From: Canna indica
Lineage: Eukaryota; Streptophyta; Magnoliopsida; Zingiberales; Cannaceae
Direction: 5' to 3'
DNA: 64,000 nt
Assembly: GCA_034359265.1 (NCBI GenBank)
Contig: CP136896.1
Coordinates: forward strand, 66,475,501-66,539,500
Below are positions 45,801 through 60,800 of the stretch, one piece after another. Numbering within the stretch: the stretch's first letter is position 1; each line of letters opens with the position of its first letter. Both the position numbers and the translations under genes were made by a program. The notes beneath the pieces are model-generated. The model did no database searches and was not told where the DNA came from. It saw only the letters and a list, made by a program, of their open reading frames with translations.

Positions 45801-48800
45801 TTGTACATTTCATGCTCATATTAAAACAAAAGCAAATATAAAAAGAAATTTGCCATCACAAATCAATAAGAAGTTGTTAACATAGCAATTATCAAAGCCC
45901 AAATCAGACAGGATGCCGCTAGCAGAACTGACAACGAAGAGGTTGATAATTACATAAACTATAAACACGTCAGATTTTATAATAGTATAATACTTCCCAA
46001 AATATTGTTTGAAAAGCTCAGTTTCAAATAATTCATGTACAGCCTTAAATACCACGGTCAGCAAAAAATCATCATACCTAGCGTATACAGGGGCAAAAGC
46101 TTGAGAGCTTCCGGAAGAATTAGTTGTCCAGATGATGATACTGTGGCACAAAATTTACGATAGGCATGCAGAATGTTGATGCAAAGGTTTGTGATTTGCT
46201 CGCGTACTTGAGTTAGAGGATTCACAGGTATGCTGTTTGCAGCTGCAAGGTTCAAATAAATGCAAAGTATTTAGCAATTTTGGAAACAAAACCTTAGATT
46301 TTCCCAAGTGCACTCTTTCGAACACTTTCACTTTAAAAACTGAACAAGCCAAAACAAAGAACACCAAGATGCAAAATGATACTAGACAAAAACATTATAA
46401 CAAGGCAGAGAGGGTGGCTTGACATAAAGGGGAAGTTACCCACTTGTGACCATGAGGTCATGGGTTCAAGCTACGGAAAGAGCCTCTCTACAAAAAGCAG
46501 GGGAATGTTGCATGCATCAACCCTCCCCACAGCCCACAAAAGTGGGGTTGCTTCCTGCACTGAGTCACCCTTTCTTTACGATGTGAAGTAACATATTTAG
46601 AACCTTTACCTTGCTTGAGAAAACAAGCAAACTGAGTATCCAGATCAGCTGAACGGAACAAATTGCTGAGCATGCTAGTGCAAGGAAGGGAAAGATTAAT
46701 AACTCGAATTCTTCTTTGCCCGTACACAGTACTATACAGAAGAGCACACTGCAAAAGAAAAAATATAAGTAGAAGTCATGCGCTAAAAAATACTCATAAA
46801 AGTTACCCATCACAACGCGACCTAAAGTTATATAACAAGAGAGCTTTAATAAAAATTCACTAGATTTGGAGAAAAGCAATCAACTATCAACAATATTAAG
46901 TCAGTAGGGCATAAAGGTTTACAACATACCTGGAAAGTACATTCTGAATTCTCCTGGAACTTATCGTCATGTTTAAATGTTACCATTATGGTTTTGTCAC
47001 TGTCAATCTGCATCAGAAATATTTTCATAAAGGAAATATCAGATATTTAAAATTGAACATAATAATTAGTACACAGAATGGGCCGGGCACATGGAATGAA
47101 CTGGCCCAACTTTCTTCTAGTAAATATTGTGTTGTATTAAATATCATATAAGTTGCACAGCAATGTGCATGCAACACAAATGACCAAACAACTTTTCTCA
47201 AAAAAAGTTGGGCATGAAACATTAGAGAAACATCACTTAAAAAATAATGTATATGCATTTAATTTTATTGAACTAATCACTACTAATGTAATTTTAATCA
47301 AAATATTATTTAACAAAAAAAATGCATTGGTTTCCTATATGACTTATTTCTCAAGACAAGAAAAGGACCAATCATGAGTTATTTGCTTAGAAGTACCTAA
47401 AGCGAATCATACAAGCTCTCCGAGTTTCCATACTAATAAATTATGAAAAATGGAAAGGTTTCCAAGACATTTTCAAGAGTTTCTGAGGAATTTTGGTGTC
47501 CGTTTCCAGCAAGAACATAGATACATTTCTTTGTACCAAAGCTTCAGCATCTGTTTGCTTTCAAAGATCATACAAATAGATAATCATCCAAGAATTATGG
47601 CTATTCTTGATTCTAGATACAATATTTAGCCATCTAGATTCACATTTGTAGCTTTACATAATTCATAGTTTATAGCAGAATCCTATTATTTTAATTATTA
47701 ATTAAATAAATCCAAAGGTCAAATTAACATTAGCTAGCATCATTTCTAACTATAGTGTGGAGACAGGTACTGACCCCAGGAAGATCAATGTCAGTGGGAA
47801 TACGCTTGCAGAAATTTCCAAAATACTCTTGAACTTGAAGACCCTAATAGAACATGTAAATACAAATAAATTACCTCCTGGAAAGGAAAATTACAAAGTT
47901 TAATGTAATCACAGTTATAAGGAAATTAAATACCAAATCAAATATACCTGGCTACATCTAACACGCATCACTGCCTCAAATCCTTGGGGTCTACTGATGT
48001 TCCATCTAAGATCATTGTAAAGCTTGCCAGGATCAGAAAGAGCAGAAAATGGATAATAATAGTATACCTGCAACATCAAATATGGATATTGAGTAACCTG
48101 AATTGACTGGTCCAACAAAAAGGAACAGCATTTATCAAGTTTATCATAATTGTAATTAAGAACTGGTGCCCAATGACATAAGGAACTAAACCTTAAAAAA
48201 GTAATAGTATGTCTGTAAGAACTAAATACAGGAGAGATAGCAATACGTCTCAGGAAAACATTAAGAATTATGAAAACATGAAATCAATGAATTAAGATTT
48301 GATCTATTGCATGGTACAGGGAGTATTCTCTGGGTGTTTCAGTTGAAAGAGATGTGCCTACTGCCCTACTGTAACAAGAAATAGAGTAACTATCACTGAA
48401 GTTGACTGATACAGGTTCGTGTATCAATCAGTACAGTAGTACACCCAATACATCTTCCAACAGTTTCCAAATGACTTCATTAGCAGTAATATTAATCATT
48501 TTCTCTTCCATCCTCCATATAGTTATACCTCACCATCCACTACATTCATACAATTCCAACATCTCTGTTAACACTCTCAAGTTATCTTCTAAACTTTCTA
48601 GCTCTCAAAAAACTCTTCTACTTAGTCAAAGAGTTTTTCAGGTTTGTGCTAGAACCGTAGAAGTGTAAAAATTCATCTCCATCAAGAGGATTTCATGCAA
48701 TTAGCCATTAACTCCTAACTCGTAGATATATGGAGGCTCCTAACTAAAAGTAATTAGTAGAGACTAGAGAGTAAAGAGGCTGCTAAGTAAAAGTTATGAG

Positions 48801-51800
48801 TAGAGACTAGAGAGTAGAGAGGCTCCTACTAGCAATGTATGAATGTAATTGTATTTGCGAAGTCCTAATAACAAAATAACTGTATTTCTGTACTAAATAG
48901 TGCATCATATCTCCACTTGACTCATTTATTTTATTACTTAATTCCTACTCAAACAAAAAAAGAAAATTGGTAAAGATTCTTTTCTAGCACTAAAAGTAAT
49001 ATTTAGAGCAAATTAAGCTTAAAAATAATTTCTTCTTCAAACAAATGAGCCAACCCTAGTGAGAGTGGATTGAAGGTGCTCAGGCGAGTCCAAAACCAAC
49101 TAGATATTGCCTGAGGTTTAGCAGACAATACTAGGTTTGATAGGCACCGGCCCAAGCATTCTACAATGAAGAGACTCTAAGAGGAGAGTTCATCCTTCAT
49201 TGCAATCAATACAGCATCTACTCATTCTGATGCTGGAAAATAGTAAGAATGGAACACCAATGTTTAAAATCTCGTACCAAGTAACTGGCTGGTACTAGTA
49301 TGTACCGGTATCATATTGTACCAGTGTAGTGTAGTTGGTACACACTGGAGTACTGGACTATACCAGTACCTTTTTTCCCTATTTTACAATCCAAATCGAT
49401 AAAATGATTAAAAAACATACATAATACACTAATAAAGCATAGAAACATGTCGAATAAGAGTACACCACTTGAAGTTAGAATGAAAAAATACAAATGTGAG
49501 ATTAAGAGAGGTTTCAGATAGATTTGAGTGAGAGAGGAGTGTAGATAAGTTCACGAGGGGTTTGTGAGATTTTTGCAGCCCCCAAACACCTTAAAACCCG
49601 GCTTTGGAAGCGGGCTGCAAAAAGACTCAATGGTTAGTTTTCCATTGGGTATGTATTGAGAGGTACAAACCCTGTACAGAGCTGTACTTGTCTAGTAAAA
49701 TTAGTAGAAGGCTTGTAGCGCTCGGTTCAATCGGTACATGCGGTATTTTATATATACAATCCAGTACCATACAATATTTTAAACTATGTGAAACACTAGC
49801 TACAATGTTGTGACTGAGATATCTTACAATAATAAACGTAAGGAAATTTAAATAACTAGAACTGCATGTACAAAAGAAAATGTCACAAGTGGCATTAAGA
49901 TTACTTTTGTGTTCGGCCAAGTACATAACACAGCATCAAGATAAAGAAGAATTACCTGCCCTCCTGTAGTTCTTGGAACAACAGAAACGGAAGCAATGTC
50001 CACAAAAGTCTGGGTAGTGATAAATACATCCACACAAACCTGGAGAAATAAGGCAGGTAAGTGGATCCTTTTTCCTATCTTAGTTAAATGTCATTTAAAA
50101 AGAAAACCAAGCATCTTATTCTTGCCTGGTACTCCGCAAACTCTATTGCCATCGTTTTCAGTGTCTTGTCTGCCGGTTGGAACAATTTATGGACCTCCTG
50201 AAATCACAGGAGAACAGATAAAATACAATGCTGATTTAACTTTTGTTTAGGCACAAATCTTGTGTTGATACCTAATGATTGACGGTTACAAGAAAAATCA
50301 AGGGAGGCAAACTTCATAAGTATACAAAACTATCACTAAAGCCAATATGTATAACAGTCATGGTAAGGTGATTATAATCATATCAACTTTACCAGAGAAG
50401 ACAAATAAAGGGGATCCCTGACATAATGTCAAGACACCTTACCAACAAAGGCACACACACTTAATTAACACGCCGGTTATTAATCATGATCAAGATTTAG
50501 ACATTGAATGGTTCATCATCCTCAAAAATAGCTAAAGAGAATATAAGAAAAATATTGTCTAAATAAACCTTTTCACTAGCAGAAACATTTGTTCTTCCCT
50601 CAGCTTCCCTGGAAGAGAGTGCCCCAACACCAACCGAGGGCAGCACTGAAAAAAGGAATAAGAAAATCACATTCATGTACAAGCATAATATCACCAAAAA
50701 GAAAAGTTAATAATAATTTTAGTTAGAATATAGGCAAGGGTATTTGTAAAACCCAAACCCACACGAAAACTCAAGTTTTTACATTTTTAAGAACTCTAGT
50801 CTGATCTCAGGTTTATTATTTTTGAAATTTTGATCTCGAGTAGATCCCAACTTTTCTAGTTTAACCCATATTTTTCCTTAAACCCATGCCAATCCCAATT
50901 TTGGTGATTGTATAATGATGGTTAGAGGACCACTTTATCCTCAGTTGCTGCTACTCTCAGAACCATAAGACTTTTTTTACAAACTAAGTGAGATAGATTG
51001 AAAACACATTACAAAATGAATGGTGCAAGGAGCAAAATAGAGAATAATAAATGATAGTGTTGATTTTTATGCAAAGATAATTGATGAACAGATACCTGCA
51101 AATAAATAAAGTTCCACAATGCAAAGCTACTGATCTTATAATATTTTGTAACACATTACAAAATGAAGTGCTTGGTGCAAGGAGCAAAATAGAGAATAAT
51201 AAATGGTGCTAGTATTGAATTTTATGCAAAGATAATTGATGAACATATAACTGCAAATAGATAAAGTTCCATATTGCAAAGCTACCAATATAATATTTGT
51301 TTCTACATTTTTTTGGTTGACAGAAGGCTGATACAGCTAGGTATATGGCCAGCATACTGTATATACAGGTCCAATCATTTATTGAAACTTGTCTGGGAAC
51401 AGTATTTTGAGTCCTTAGTTGAGATGGTGAATGAAAAGAACTTTGTTGCTTACCCGACTGAAAGACAAGAAGCTTTCCACCTGTTGGTTTCAATGCAAGA
51501 AATCCAGCCTGCAACAGACAAAACTTCACATTTTACTCATGAATACAAGATCCAAATGATATGTGAAACCATTAAGCTTAGCTGACTAATTTAGTAAGAG
51601 GATAGTGCTTAAGTTTCAGAAATCAATAAGTAGGTGAAATTCCATATTCAGTTAGTAATGGACAGGAGAAAAGCAAATAAGAAGAGAGAATTTGCATCTA
51701 TCTTTTATACTTGAATTAACCACCTTGATAGCTGCACCGAATGCTGAATCAGCAACTTTGTTGTTTTCAAACATGCTTGGGATGTTCTCTAGCAATTGTT

Positions 51801-54800
51801 CCAAACTTCGGCGACACTGAAGTTTCAAAAGGATCAATATATACTTTAAGCAAGATACAGAGGATCACTGTTTACAATACTAGAAGAGCAACTGAATAAA
51901 ATCACAAGAAAAAGATGAACAGGAGATTAAATAGAAGCAAACCTCAGTAAGCTGAACAATTATATCTGTGTGGAGGGGTGTATAAACATCATTTATATCA
52001 GGAACAATAAGCATTAGAGGCTGCAAAGTAAAAAACAGTAACGGCATTAGAGGTCAGTGGGATCAAAGATACACTTTCCGATACGCATAAACCCAATAGA
52101 AAATTAAGACACACTCCAAATTACCAATTAGAACATTTAAAATAAACCAAAGCTATTCACTTTTATTATATTCAAACAAAAAAAAAACTCTTTGGTTTGT
52201 GTTTTGGCTAGCTAAATGCTTTTCTGTTTTTGTGGATGTTTCAAAGTCTTCACCAGGAAGGTAATTTTATGATTTCAAAAAGCTAGAGATACAGCTGAAA
52301 CAAGAAAGAGGGTTAACAAGTATGCATCAGCTTAGAATTTCATTCATTTGGGTTTATTTCATAGTGGTGATTACTTGTGATATGATTGTAATGTTGTTTT
52401 AGATTGTAAGGTTGTTTAGAATTAAGTTTGTTGGTTAGAGATGCAAGGGAGGCTATAACAAATAATGCTTTAAGAAGAGGGGAAGGAACAATGAAATCAA
52501 GCCTCTATTTTCCAAAGAATTGTTTATGTCCTTACTTTACAAGAGATAAGGGAGTTCTCTCTAACAAACCATTTTGTGGGATCTCTCTTAACATACAATG
52601 CTTTAAGAAGGGAAGGAATAATGAAGTCGAGTCTCCATTTACCAAAGAAATATTTATCCTTACTTTACATGAGATTGGGGAGTTCCCTCAAACTGATAAT
52701 TTTATGAGATTGGTGGGTTCTCTCTCAACAAGCCTACAACTATATCATTCAATATAAAGAAGAAGAAAGAAAGGGAGGGGGGGGAGTATGAAGAAGATCA
52801 TTGCTGAAGGTTTGCCACTCTTGCAGCATTGCTTGTGGACTAGATCTTACCTTTTCCAAATTATCTGATCATAAAAATATGAAGCTGTAGTTATGTTATA
52901 AGTTATAAGTTTGATCCCTGGAGGAAGGCTTGCAGAGGTATCTTTCACTAAAGGAGTTGTTACATATTTCCCCTTTTTAAGCCATATATATATTGGCACA
53001 AGTGCCATGATATAAATTGCAACTTCTATAATTCTGATGCCTGCAAACATCTAAAGACAATGGGAAATGACTTTTGCTGTGAAAACTGTACTTCATGAAA
53101 TTCATGTTTACCGTAATTTTTTTTTTCACAGTGGGTGCTTCCTTCCATCAAAATATCAGATCACTAAATCAGTACATCAAAAAAATAAAATGAAATGCAT
53201 TTTTTAATCTAGGAACTTCGCAGGAACTTCCTACAACTTCAGATCCCTTCCTACTGCATAAGCATTTTCATTAACTACTAGTTTGATCATGAAGCATTTA
53301 GATCAAAGGCAAGTTTCATTCTGTTACCATCTTCAGACTTCATATGTTTTACAATCATCAATATCTATCAATTTAACTTCATGTTAATGTAGTTCCTTCC
53401 AGTGTTATCAAATCGCACGATTCAAAATCGTGAATCGTGCGATCCGATGTGATTCATGCTATCGGCGATTCAAATCGCTGCTCTGAATCGGGAAATAGCA
53501 TGAATCGGGAAATAGCATGAATCGTGTTTGGAATCGGTGGAATCGTGTGATTCGAGTCAAAATCGTGAATCGCAGCGGAGATGGCGATTCAGTTTAGGTG
53601 CTGCTCGTGACTGTGCAGCGGGTTTGCAAGGTCGGATTTAGTGAGTAAGCACAAGACAAAGACATTTCCTGAACACCTTACAGGGCTCTCTTCGTGATGC
53701 CGCCTCTCCGGCTGTCGCGCACTGCCGCCACTCTTACTGCGGCGACAGTAAACTAGGGTTCAAGTGTGCACCACCGCCTCTCTTCATGAATCACGATCCT
53801 CTCTGACCGTGCCCACACCGATGGCTCTTTATGCTTCCCCTTTTTCTCTTCTCCCTCTCCTCCTGTGGAGCCGGCGTCCGACAATGAACTGTCTCCCCCA
53901 GCGGGAGAGGGTTCAAGCGTCGCGTCTTTTTCTGACGCATTGAGACCGAAGAGATGTTCAGGTCTCTATTTGGTTTTTTGTTGTGTTTTTTTAAAAAAGC
54001 TACTAAAGTAGGGAAGTTGGAAAGATATTATTTGGCCTAGGGGATACTTAGGGCTTGTTTGGTTAGCGAAATCAAATCTGTTTTCATGATTTCGATTTTA
54101 CTGAAACCAAAACTGCTTACGAAAATGTGTTTGGTTCAGTGTTTTCATGAAACTGAATCGAAACCAGAATAAAAACGAAACCAGTTTTCTTAATAAAAAT
54201 AAAAACACCGGAATGTTATTTTCTGTGGTTTCGAGACTGTCGATTTCGTTATCAAAATGCAATGGCAACTTTGTAATTATAAATATATTTTTTATAAAAT
54301 TAATTAATTTAAAAATAAATCAAACTATATCTAGTTTTTAAAAATAAAAATAAGAATCATCATTTTCAACTCAAACTTTTGTCTTAAATTTATAAATTAA
54401 TTAAACCAATTTATATCTAATTGACTCAAACCCAAATTTTAAATAACTCAATTTTCTTAAAGTTGGTCTATTTATAATTTAATCAAACCTAATTTTAGAT
54501 CATTGGACTTATTATTTTTTAATTTTATAATAACTATTAATTAATTTTTATATCTAATTGAACAAAAAAATCTTAAATTACAAATAACTTAATTAATTAA
54601 ATCATATAAATATTTTGTAACCATATTAACAAATATTTAATTTTGTAAACTAACTAAACATTTAATTACTACTAAAAATGTTCAAGGAAAATTAATATTA
54701 TTTTTTATAACCAAATAAATATTCACTGGTTTCAACTAACTAGAACTGATGTTGTTTTCGTTAACCAAACACGTTATCAGAAAACTGAAAACTAAAAATC

Positions 54801-57800
54801 AAAACCAAGTTTTCAAAATCAAGTTTTCAATTTCACTGAAACCAAACCATAAAATAGTTTTCGCTAACCAAACAACACCTTAGTTTTTACTTTGGCTTCA
54901 TCAACCATCATCAATGACTTAAAAAAAAAAAAAAAAAAACTGGAAAAAGATATTACTTTGAAGCACTACAAGATATTACTTTAGCCTAGGGGATACTTAG
55001 GTTTTACTTTTTATTAACTTATATATGTATTAATAGTACTTAAGAAATAACTTTGTGTTATTGAATTTGTGAATTATTGGTCTAAAATATCATTTTATTT
55101 ATGATATACCATATATAAAGTAATTTTTCATCGTGCCTCTGAATCTTACGATTCGATACGATTTACGATTCACGATTCAAAATTTAGCCTCGCAATTCAC
55201 AACGTGAATTGCGTAACGTGAATTGCGATTTGATAACCTTGGTTCCTTCATCCCGTGAATTTCTCAAACAATCTTTCCCATAATTTAGTTCAAATATTTC
55301 TGTGGTGAACAGTTCAATTAATCATAAATTATATTTTATCTACATGCCAGAGAAAATAGGTTGGATTCAAAATACTATGCAGGCAAATATGGATAATCTT
55401 GACTCTTAGCTGAAAACAATGCAATGCATGTACAAAATGCTCAGAGCCAGGATGCTGTTAGAAATATACCTGCTGTGAGGCTCGTCTTAGATTATAGAAA
55501 TGAATAGTACAATCAAATGTTGCAATTCCAACCATCGTCCGTGGACCATCCTGCAACGAAGTAGATATCCTTTTTCACTTACAAACTAATGGCAAAATCT
55601 CAAGAGCACATGGCAAGAGATTGATGAACATGAATATGCGAGCCATGTAATGAAGTAATCAATGCAAAAAAGAGGATCTTTACACCACATGCTCACCACT
55701 AAATAAGTTCAACAGGCCAGGCAAAAGGTATGTTACAGGAGGATCTTTAAATGTCAAACTTAGTTACACACTATCAGTGAGAATGGAGCTAATAGTTTAT
55801 TCTACATAGAACTAACAATAAGAAAATCCAGGAACTCAGAAGTCAGAAACTTCATAAGTATAACTATTTCTTCCTTGATATACATTAGGCTCACCATAGT
55901 TTCAACATAAATGTGCGCGCAGAAAATGACTACACACAACTAGGTGAAAAAATATTGGTTTTTTACATCATTATGCTGATAAGCAAAGTTTCTTAATAAT
56001 GAAACTAAAATAATGAAAATATATCAATTAGACTTTAGAAGTAGCATAATAATGCAATGGATTCAAAATTTACAATTATCAAAGAGAGATAAAAACAAAT
56101 AGATTAAAATGAATAGCATAATATTTATTGAATTTTTTTGGCTTGGACCTTAGGTTCAATCCATTAGGAATTAACCACATTCCAGGTTCTATATCAGTCA
56201 GCTCCAACCTTGAACCAGAGCCAGATCTTAATAGCATTCTTTAAGTACATATCAATCACTCCAGTTTGATTTAACCTATTGTCATTAATGATCAATCAAA
56301 ATAGTTGATCTTAATATGAAATCAATGGATATATGGTCTAAATCTAAGTTGAAATTAGATCAGCTAAACTCTTCTTCAATCAGGAGGAGCCTGAGAAGCT
56401 TATTCCTGGTTGCAAATGCATGTATTGCATTAAAAAGGTATAAGTGGTTACATAGTAATAGTTTTGCTTCATGCAATGGCCATGTCAGATCAGATACCAT
56501 CTGCAAGGCCAACCATAAACAAGAACATCAAGTTTTCTGTGGTTCCTTTATTACAATAAGAAGGGATCATATTGTTTACCTGAATTGTGGTGTGATATAT
56601 AATGAGAGCAAGCAGAGCAGAAAGTTATAAATGTAAAAGGTGTAAGCAGGATTTCGGGATGAAATGAAAAAAATTGGTATCCATGTGAAAGAAAAGTGGA
56701 GTGCTTCTGTCATTTAAAAGCACCAATGACGAGAAAAAATTTGAACCCTCACTCATAGTGGTTTATTAAATTCAAATGCAATATTAACATTACCAACATA
56801 ATATCCAATGTATCAACTAGACCAATAATCAAGATCAATCTAAATCAACTTTCAGGTTGAATCTTAAAACAAGATCCAATAGCTATACCAAATGACTGGG
56901 CATAGACCACAACCCAAAATCAGTAACTTAGGTTTAAGTCACGAGTGAATTCAGATACAACAAATGAGGAACTTAAGGCACAATACATGTCGGCAGCATA
57001 TAGCAGCCTAGCCGTTGGTTGTGTTGTGTGCAAAAGTACCATAATTGCATCCATGATCCAATGCCAATTCCCAATTAAATTGTTTAATAATTAATTATTC
57101 TATCCTGTTTGTACTACTTAAATGTGAGTGTACTGCAGCAGTGCAGTTAATTGAGGTGTACATAAATAAACAATACAAAGAATCACTAACTTACAGGAAG
57201 ATCTGAAAGAGATTGACTGATTGCACTGCAAGCTGCTGCAGTTGCGCCAGTCTGAATAGCATTCAGCGAAACATCAATGACGAAGAAAAAGACAGCAGGC
57301 ATTGGATCACGAACCTGAAACAAGATGATAATGCCAAAATTAACACAGCTCTATTAAAGAAAAATATGATGGCTTAGGCATATTTCGTGCACCAGATAAA
57401 ACATGGTTGTATAGGATAGACTTATCCAATAAAGCCTTATATGGTGTTAGGACCACCACATCATATTATATAGCTGATACATTGTTAGGGCCTTATACTG
57501 CTATCGACATATAATTTTATACGAGATAAAAATTTGTAGAAGAGTTGATAAGAAAGCCATGAATAGGCCCTTAAAAAAAACAATAAGACAAATTACTTCT
57601 TTTCATATTTGAATTCAAAGTTTAATTATTTTTATAATAATTTTTCTTTATTATTATGTATTTTTAATAAATTAAATGTTAGAATTAAAAAAATTATTGG
57701 TTTGTGGTTGAAAAAAAGTTGCATTGAATTTTACTCTTGTACTAACTAGAAAGATAATATTCATCTGAGAAAATAGAGAAGAATTATTTGCTTATGACAT

Positions 57801-60800
57801 TTTTGTCAAAAACTTAACTATTGACTATAAAATTGTTCTACTATGAGTATCAATATATTAGGGCATTTTTGTCCAAATACGATGATGCACAAAACATATG
57901 ATAGAATAGGCATTATCCTATTAGGCCTTCCATGGTGATGCACCAAACATCGACTTAGTGCTCATCCAATTAGGCTTTATACTTCAGGTCTTATCCTATT
58001 AGGTTTTATATTAGAATGCACCAAACGGGGTCTTAATGTGCATATGCTGATTCTAAATGTTTTTCTACATTTTGCACTCATAAAGATTAAAAATGAACCT
58101 ATAAAAGAAAATAAATTATAGTGACAAAAAAATTATTTCTGCAAGTGACTTTACTTCACATTTATGAAAATATACATAAAAATGATAAGATTAAAGATGC
58201 TTAACTTAATCCAATTCATGATTCAAATAGTTAGAATTAGTTCATTAGCATGTTAACCGAACCGCAAAATGCGGTTTCGGATAGTGAATTTGCGATTCAG
58301 TTTGTGTTTCGGTTATTGAATTCGAAAAACTAATTAAATTCGGTTCGATTTCAATTCACGGATAACCGAAACCGGTTATAATTAATTATTATACATAATT
58401 AATAATTTAATTAATGATTATTCAACTATTTTTTATTTATTTATTAACCAATTATCCTTTTACTAACCATTTATCTGGTTAATAAATGAATAATCTATCC
58501 AAACTTGCCTAATCGGTTTATAGCAATAAATTGGTTTCGATTTCGGATATTAGTTTTTAAAACCTAACAATTTCCGTTTCAGTTTTGGTTAACGGGTTTA
58601 TAAATGGTTTTGATTTCGGTTACACAAAAAATGTGGTTAATCGAACCGTTGCCATCCCGAGCCAACCAATTGCTGTGATTTTAAAATATATACCCTTTCT
58701 CATATCCTAATCTCACATCACACAGCCACGACCACTTCTCCGACTAAGGTTCAAAGTTTTGGTCTGGGACCTGACTGAGATGTTGGGCAAACTGGTACGA
58801 TATTGTCATACCAAAACTTCTCGACACGAGAAAAAGAAAAAGAAAAGTGGCAGAAAATATCAGGATTTTATGTCAATTGCTATACAACCTATACTATGTT
58901 CTATCGAAAATGTTATCAAAAGATAAGAACATATAGAAGTACCATATAAATATTCTAGAACTATTTCTATTAGATTATAGGAACTGACACTTCTAGTTGG
59001 AGTCTATGAAACCTCTTCCTATTCTAGGTAGGAAAGGAATTCCCCCAACCTTGTAGAGGACTTCTAATCTAAAGCGAGATAACTACTAACCACTGTCCAC
59101 CATGTCAATTACCAAGAATTCTCTTTTCGTGTAATTAAATCAATTTGGTCAGGGAGTGAGATAACTTGAATACGAATTAAAGGTATTTTAAAGTTAAACA
59201 AGGTATATACTTTAAGCTATAGTACCCACTCTCTTCATAAAAATATTTGGATATTGCATAAGTTTTCAATGACTGAGATGCAGGCAAAGCACATAGCCAC
59301 ATACAGAATAATGGACAACGCACAAAATATATCCTAAGCATCCAAACATACACGTGGTATAACCTATATCAAAATAAACCAACAAAGATTAAGATAAAAT
59401 CATCCAAATTTTCTAACAACCTGAAGGAATGGGCTTTCATTAACTTCATGCCTAATTGTTCAAACAAGAGCATTCAACCGGCAGAAGTCATTTCAGTATA
59501 TAATCCTGCCTGTGTACCTTTATCAAATTTTTGAATGGCAACTAAAAACAAAGCTCTACTTGATTGACAGAAAACTAAAAGTTAAACCAACCATGTATTC
59601 CCTTGTAGCAACAAATTCAACTGTTCCTCTACAAAGTTCAGGCCTATCATCAGCATCATGTCGCCTTCCATCCGGCCCAAGATTACAGTAATAGTCCCGT
59701 GGCGTCTCATTGGTAAAACCTGAAAATATTAAATAAAATCACAATCAAAAGTTCAGAACCTAAAGAAACCTCAAATTGCTACAATAAAGTTTTATTGTAA
59801 CAAACCCATAAAAAGAACTTAGAAAATCAAAAGATCAAATTAGACGAATACTATAAAAAGAGAAGAGACACAGAGATTCAGAGAGTTCAAGCGGAGGAAG
59901 GAAAAAAGAGAGAAACAATCTGGATTATATAAAGTGTCAGAAACTCACCACAGAAGTTGCAAATAAATTTTCTTCCATGATCAATGAATCTCATGAAAGG
60001 ATTTATGTAACCTTTGCATCGAGAACAACGAATAGGTCCACTTTCTCCAAAGTCCACAACCTATATTATCCACAGAAGTAAAATTTCAGAGCTATGATAC
60101 TAAATTAGACAAACTACACTTCTCACAATGTAAAGCATCTAAATAAGAATGGTTGAAATATTTCAGCAGAAAAAAAAAATCAGGATTTCAAAAGAGCCAA
60201 AAATGTGACGGGAGATAATCAATTTAAGGTTGTAAAAGTAAAAGAATGTATCTTTCCTTCATTCACAGATTCACTGAAAGAAAATGATGGAATCATGGAA
60301 GAAGACAGATATTGACTTTTGATTCAAGAGCAAAGATAATTGAGATGGTAACTAGTGGAAACATAATGTAGATAGCCAGAATTTAACCTTTTTATTTATA
60401 GATTCCATAAATTAGGTTAAGTTGAATACACAATACATGTCATAAGAATTTTGTTTAACATGTCAGAATACATGCAAGTGTATCCATATAATGACATATA
60501 TGGAGGTTCATTGACAAGTGCATTTGGTTAACCAATGACATATATGGAGGTTCAACACACTCATTTTAGAACAAGGCCAACAATTAATCCAGTGAAGATC
60601 TGATTCACTAATTAACACATTCAATCAACAGATCAACTGTTCAAATGGTTGTTTATTTTTTAAAAAAATGATAAATATACAATGTTCTTTAAATTTGTTT
60701 TAAAAAATACCACTTCTTTTTCAAAAATGTAAATGATCTTGAACCCCAAACCTTTAGTATCAATAAACAAGGCCCTTATTGATTAAGCTAAGGAACACTT

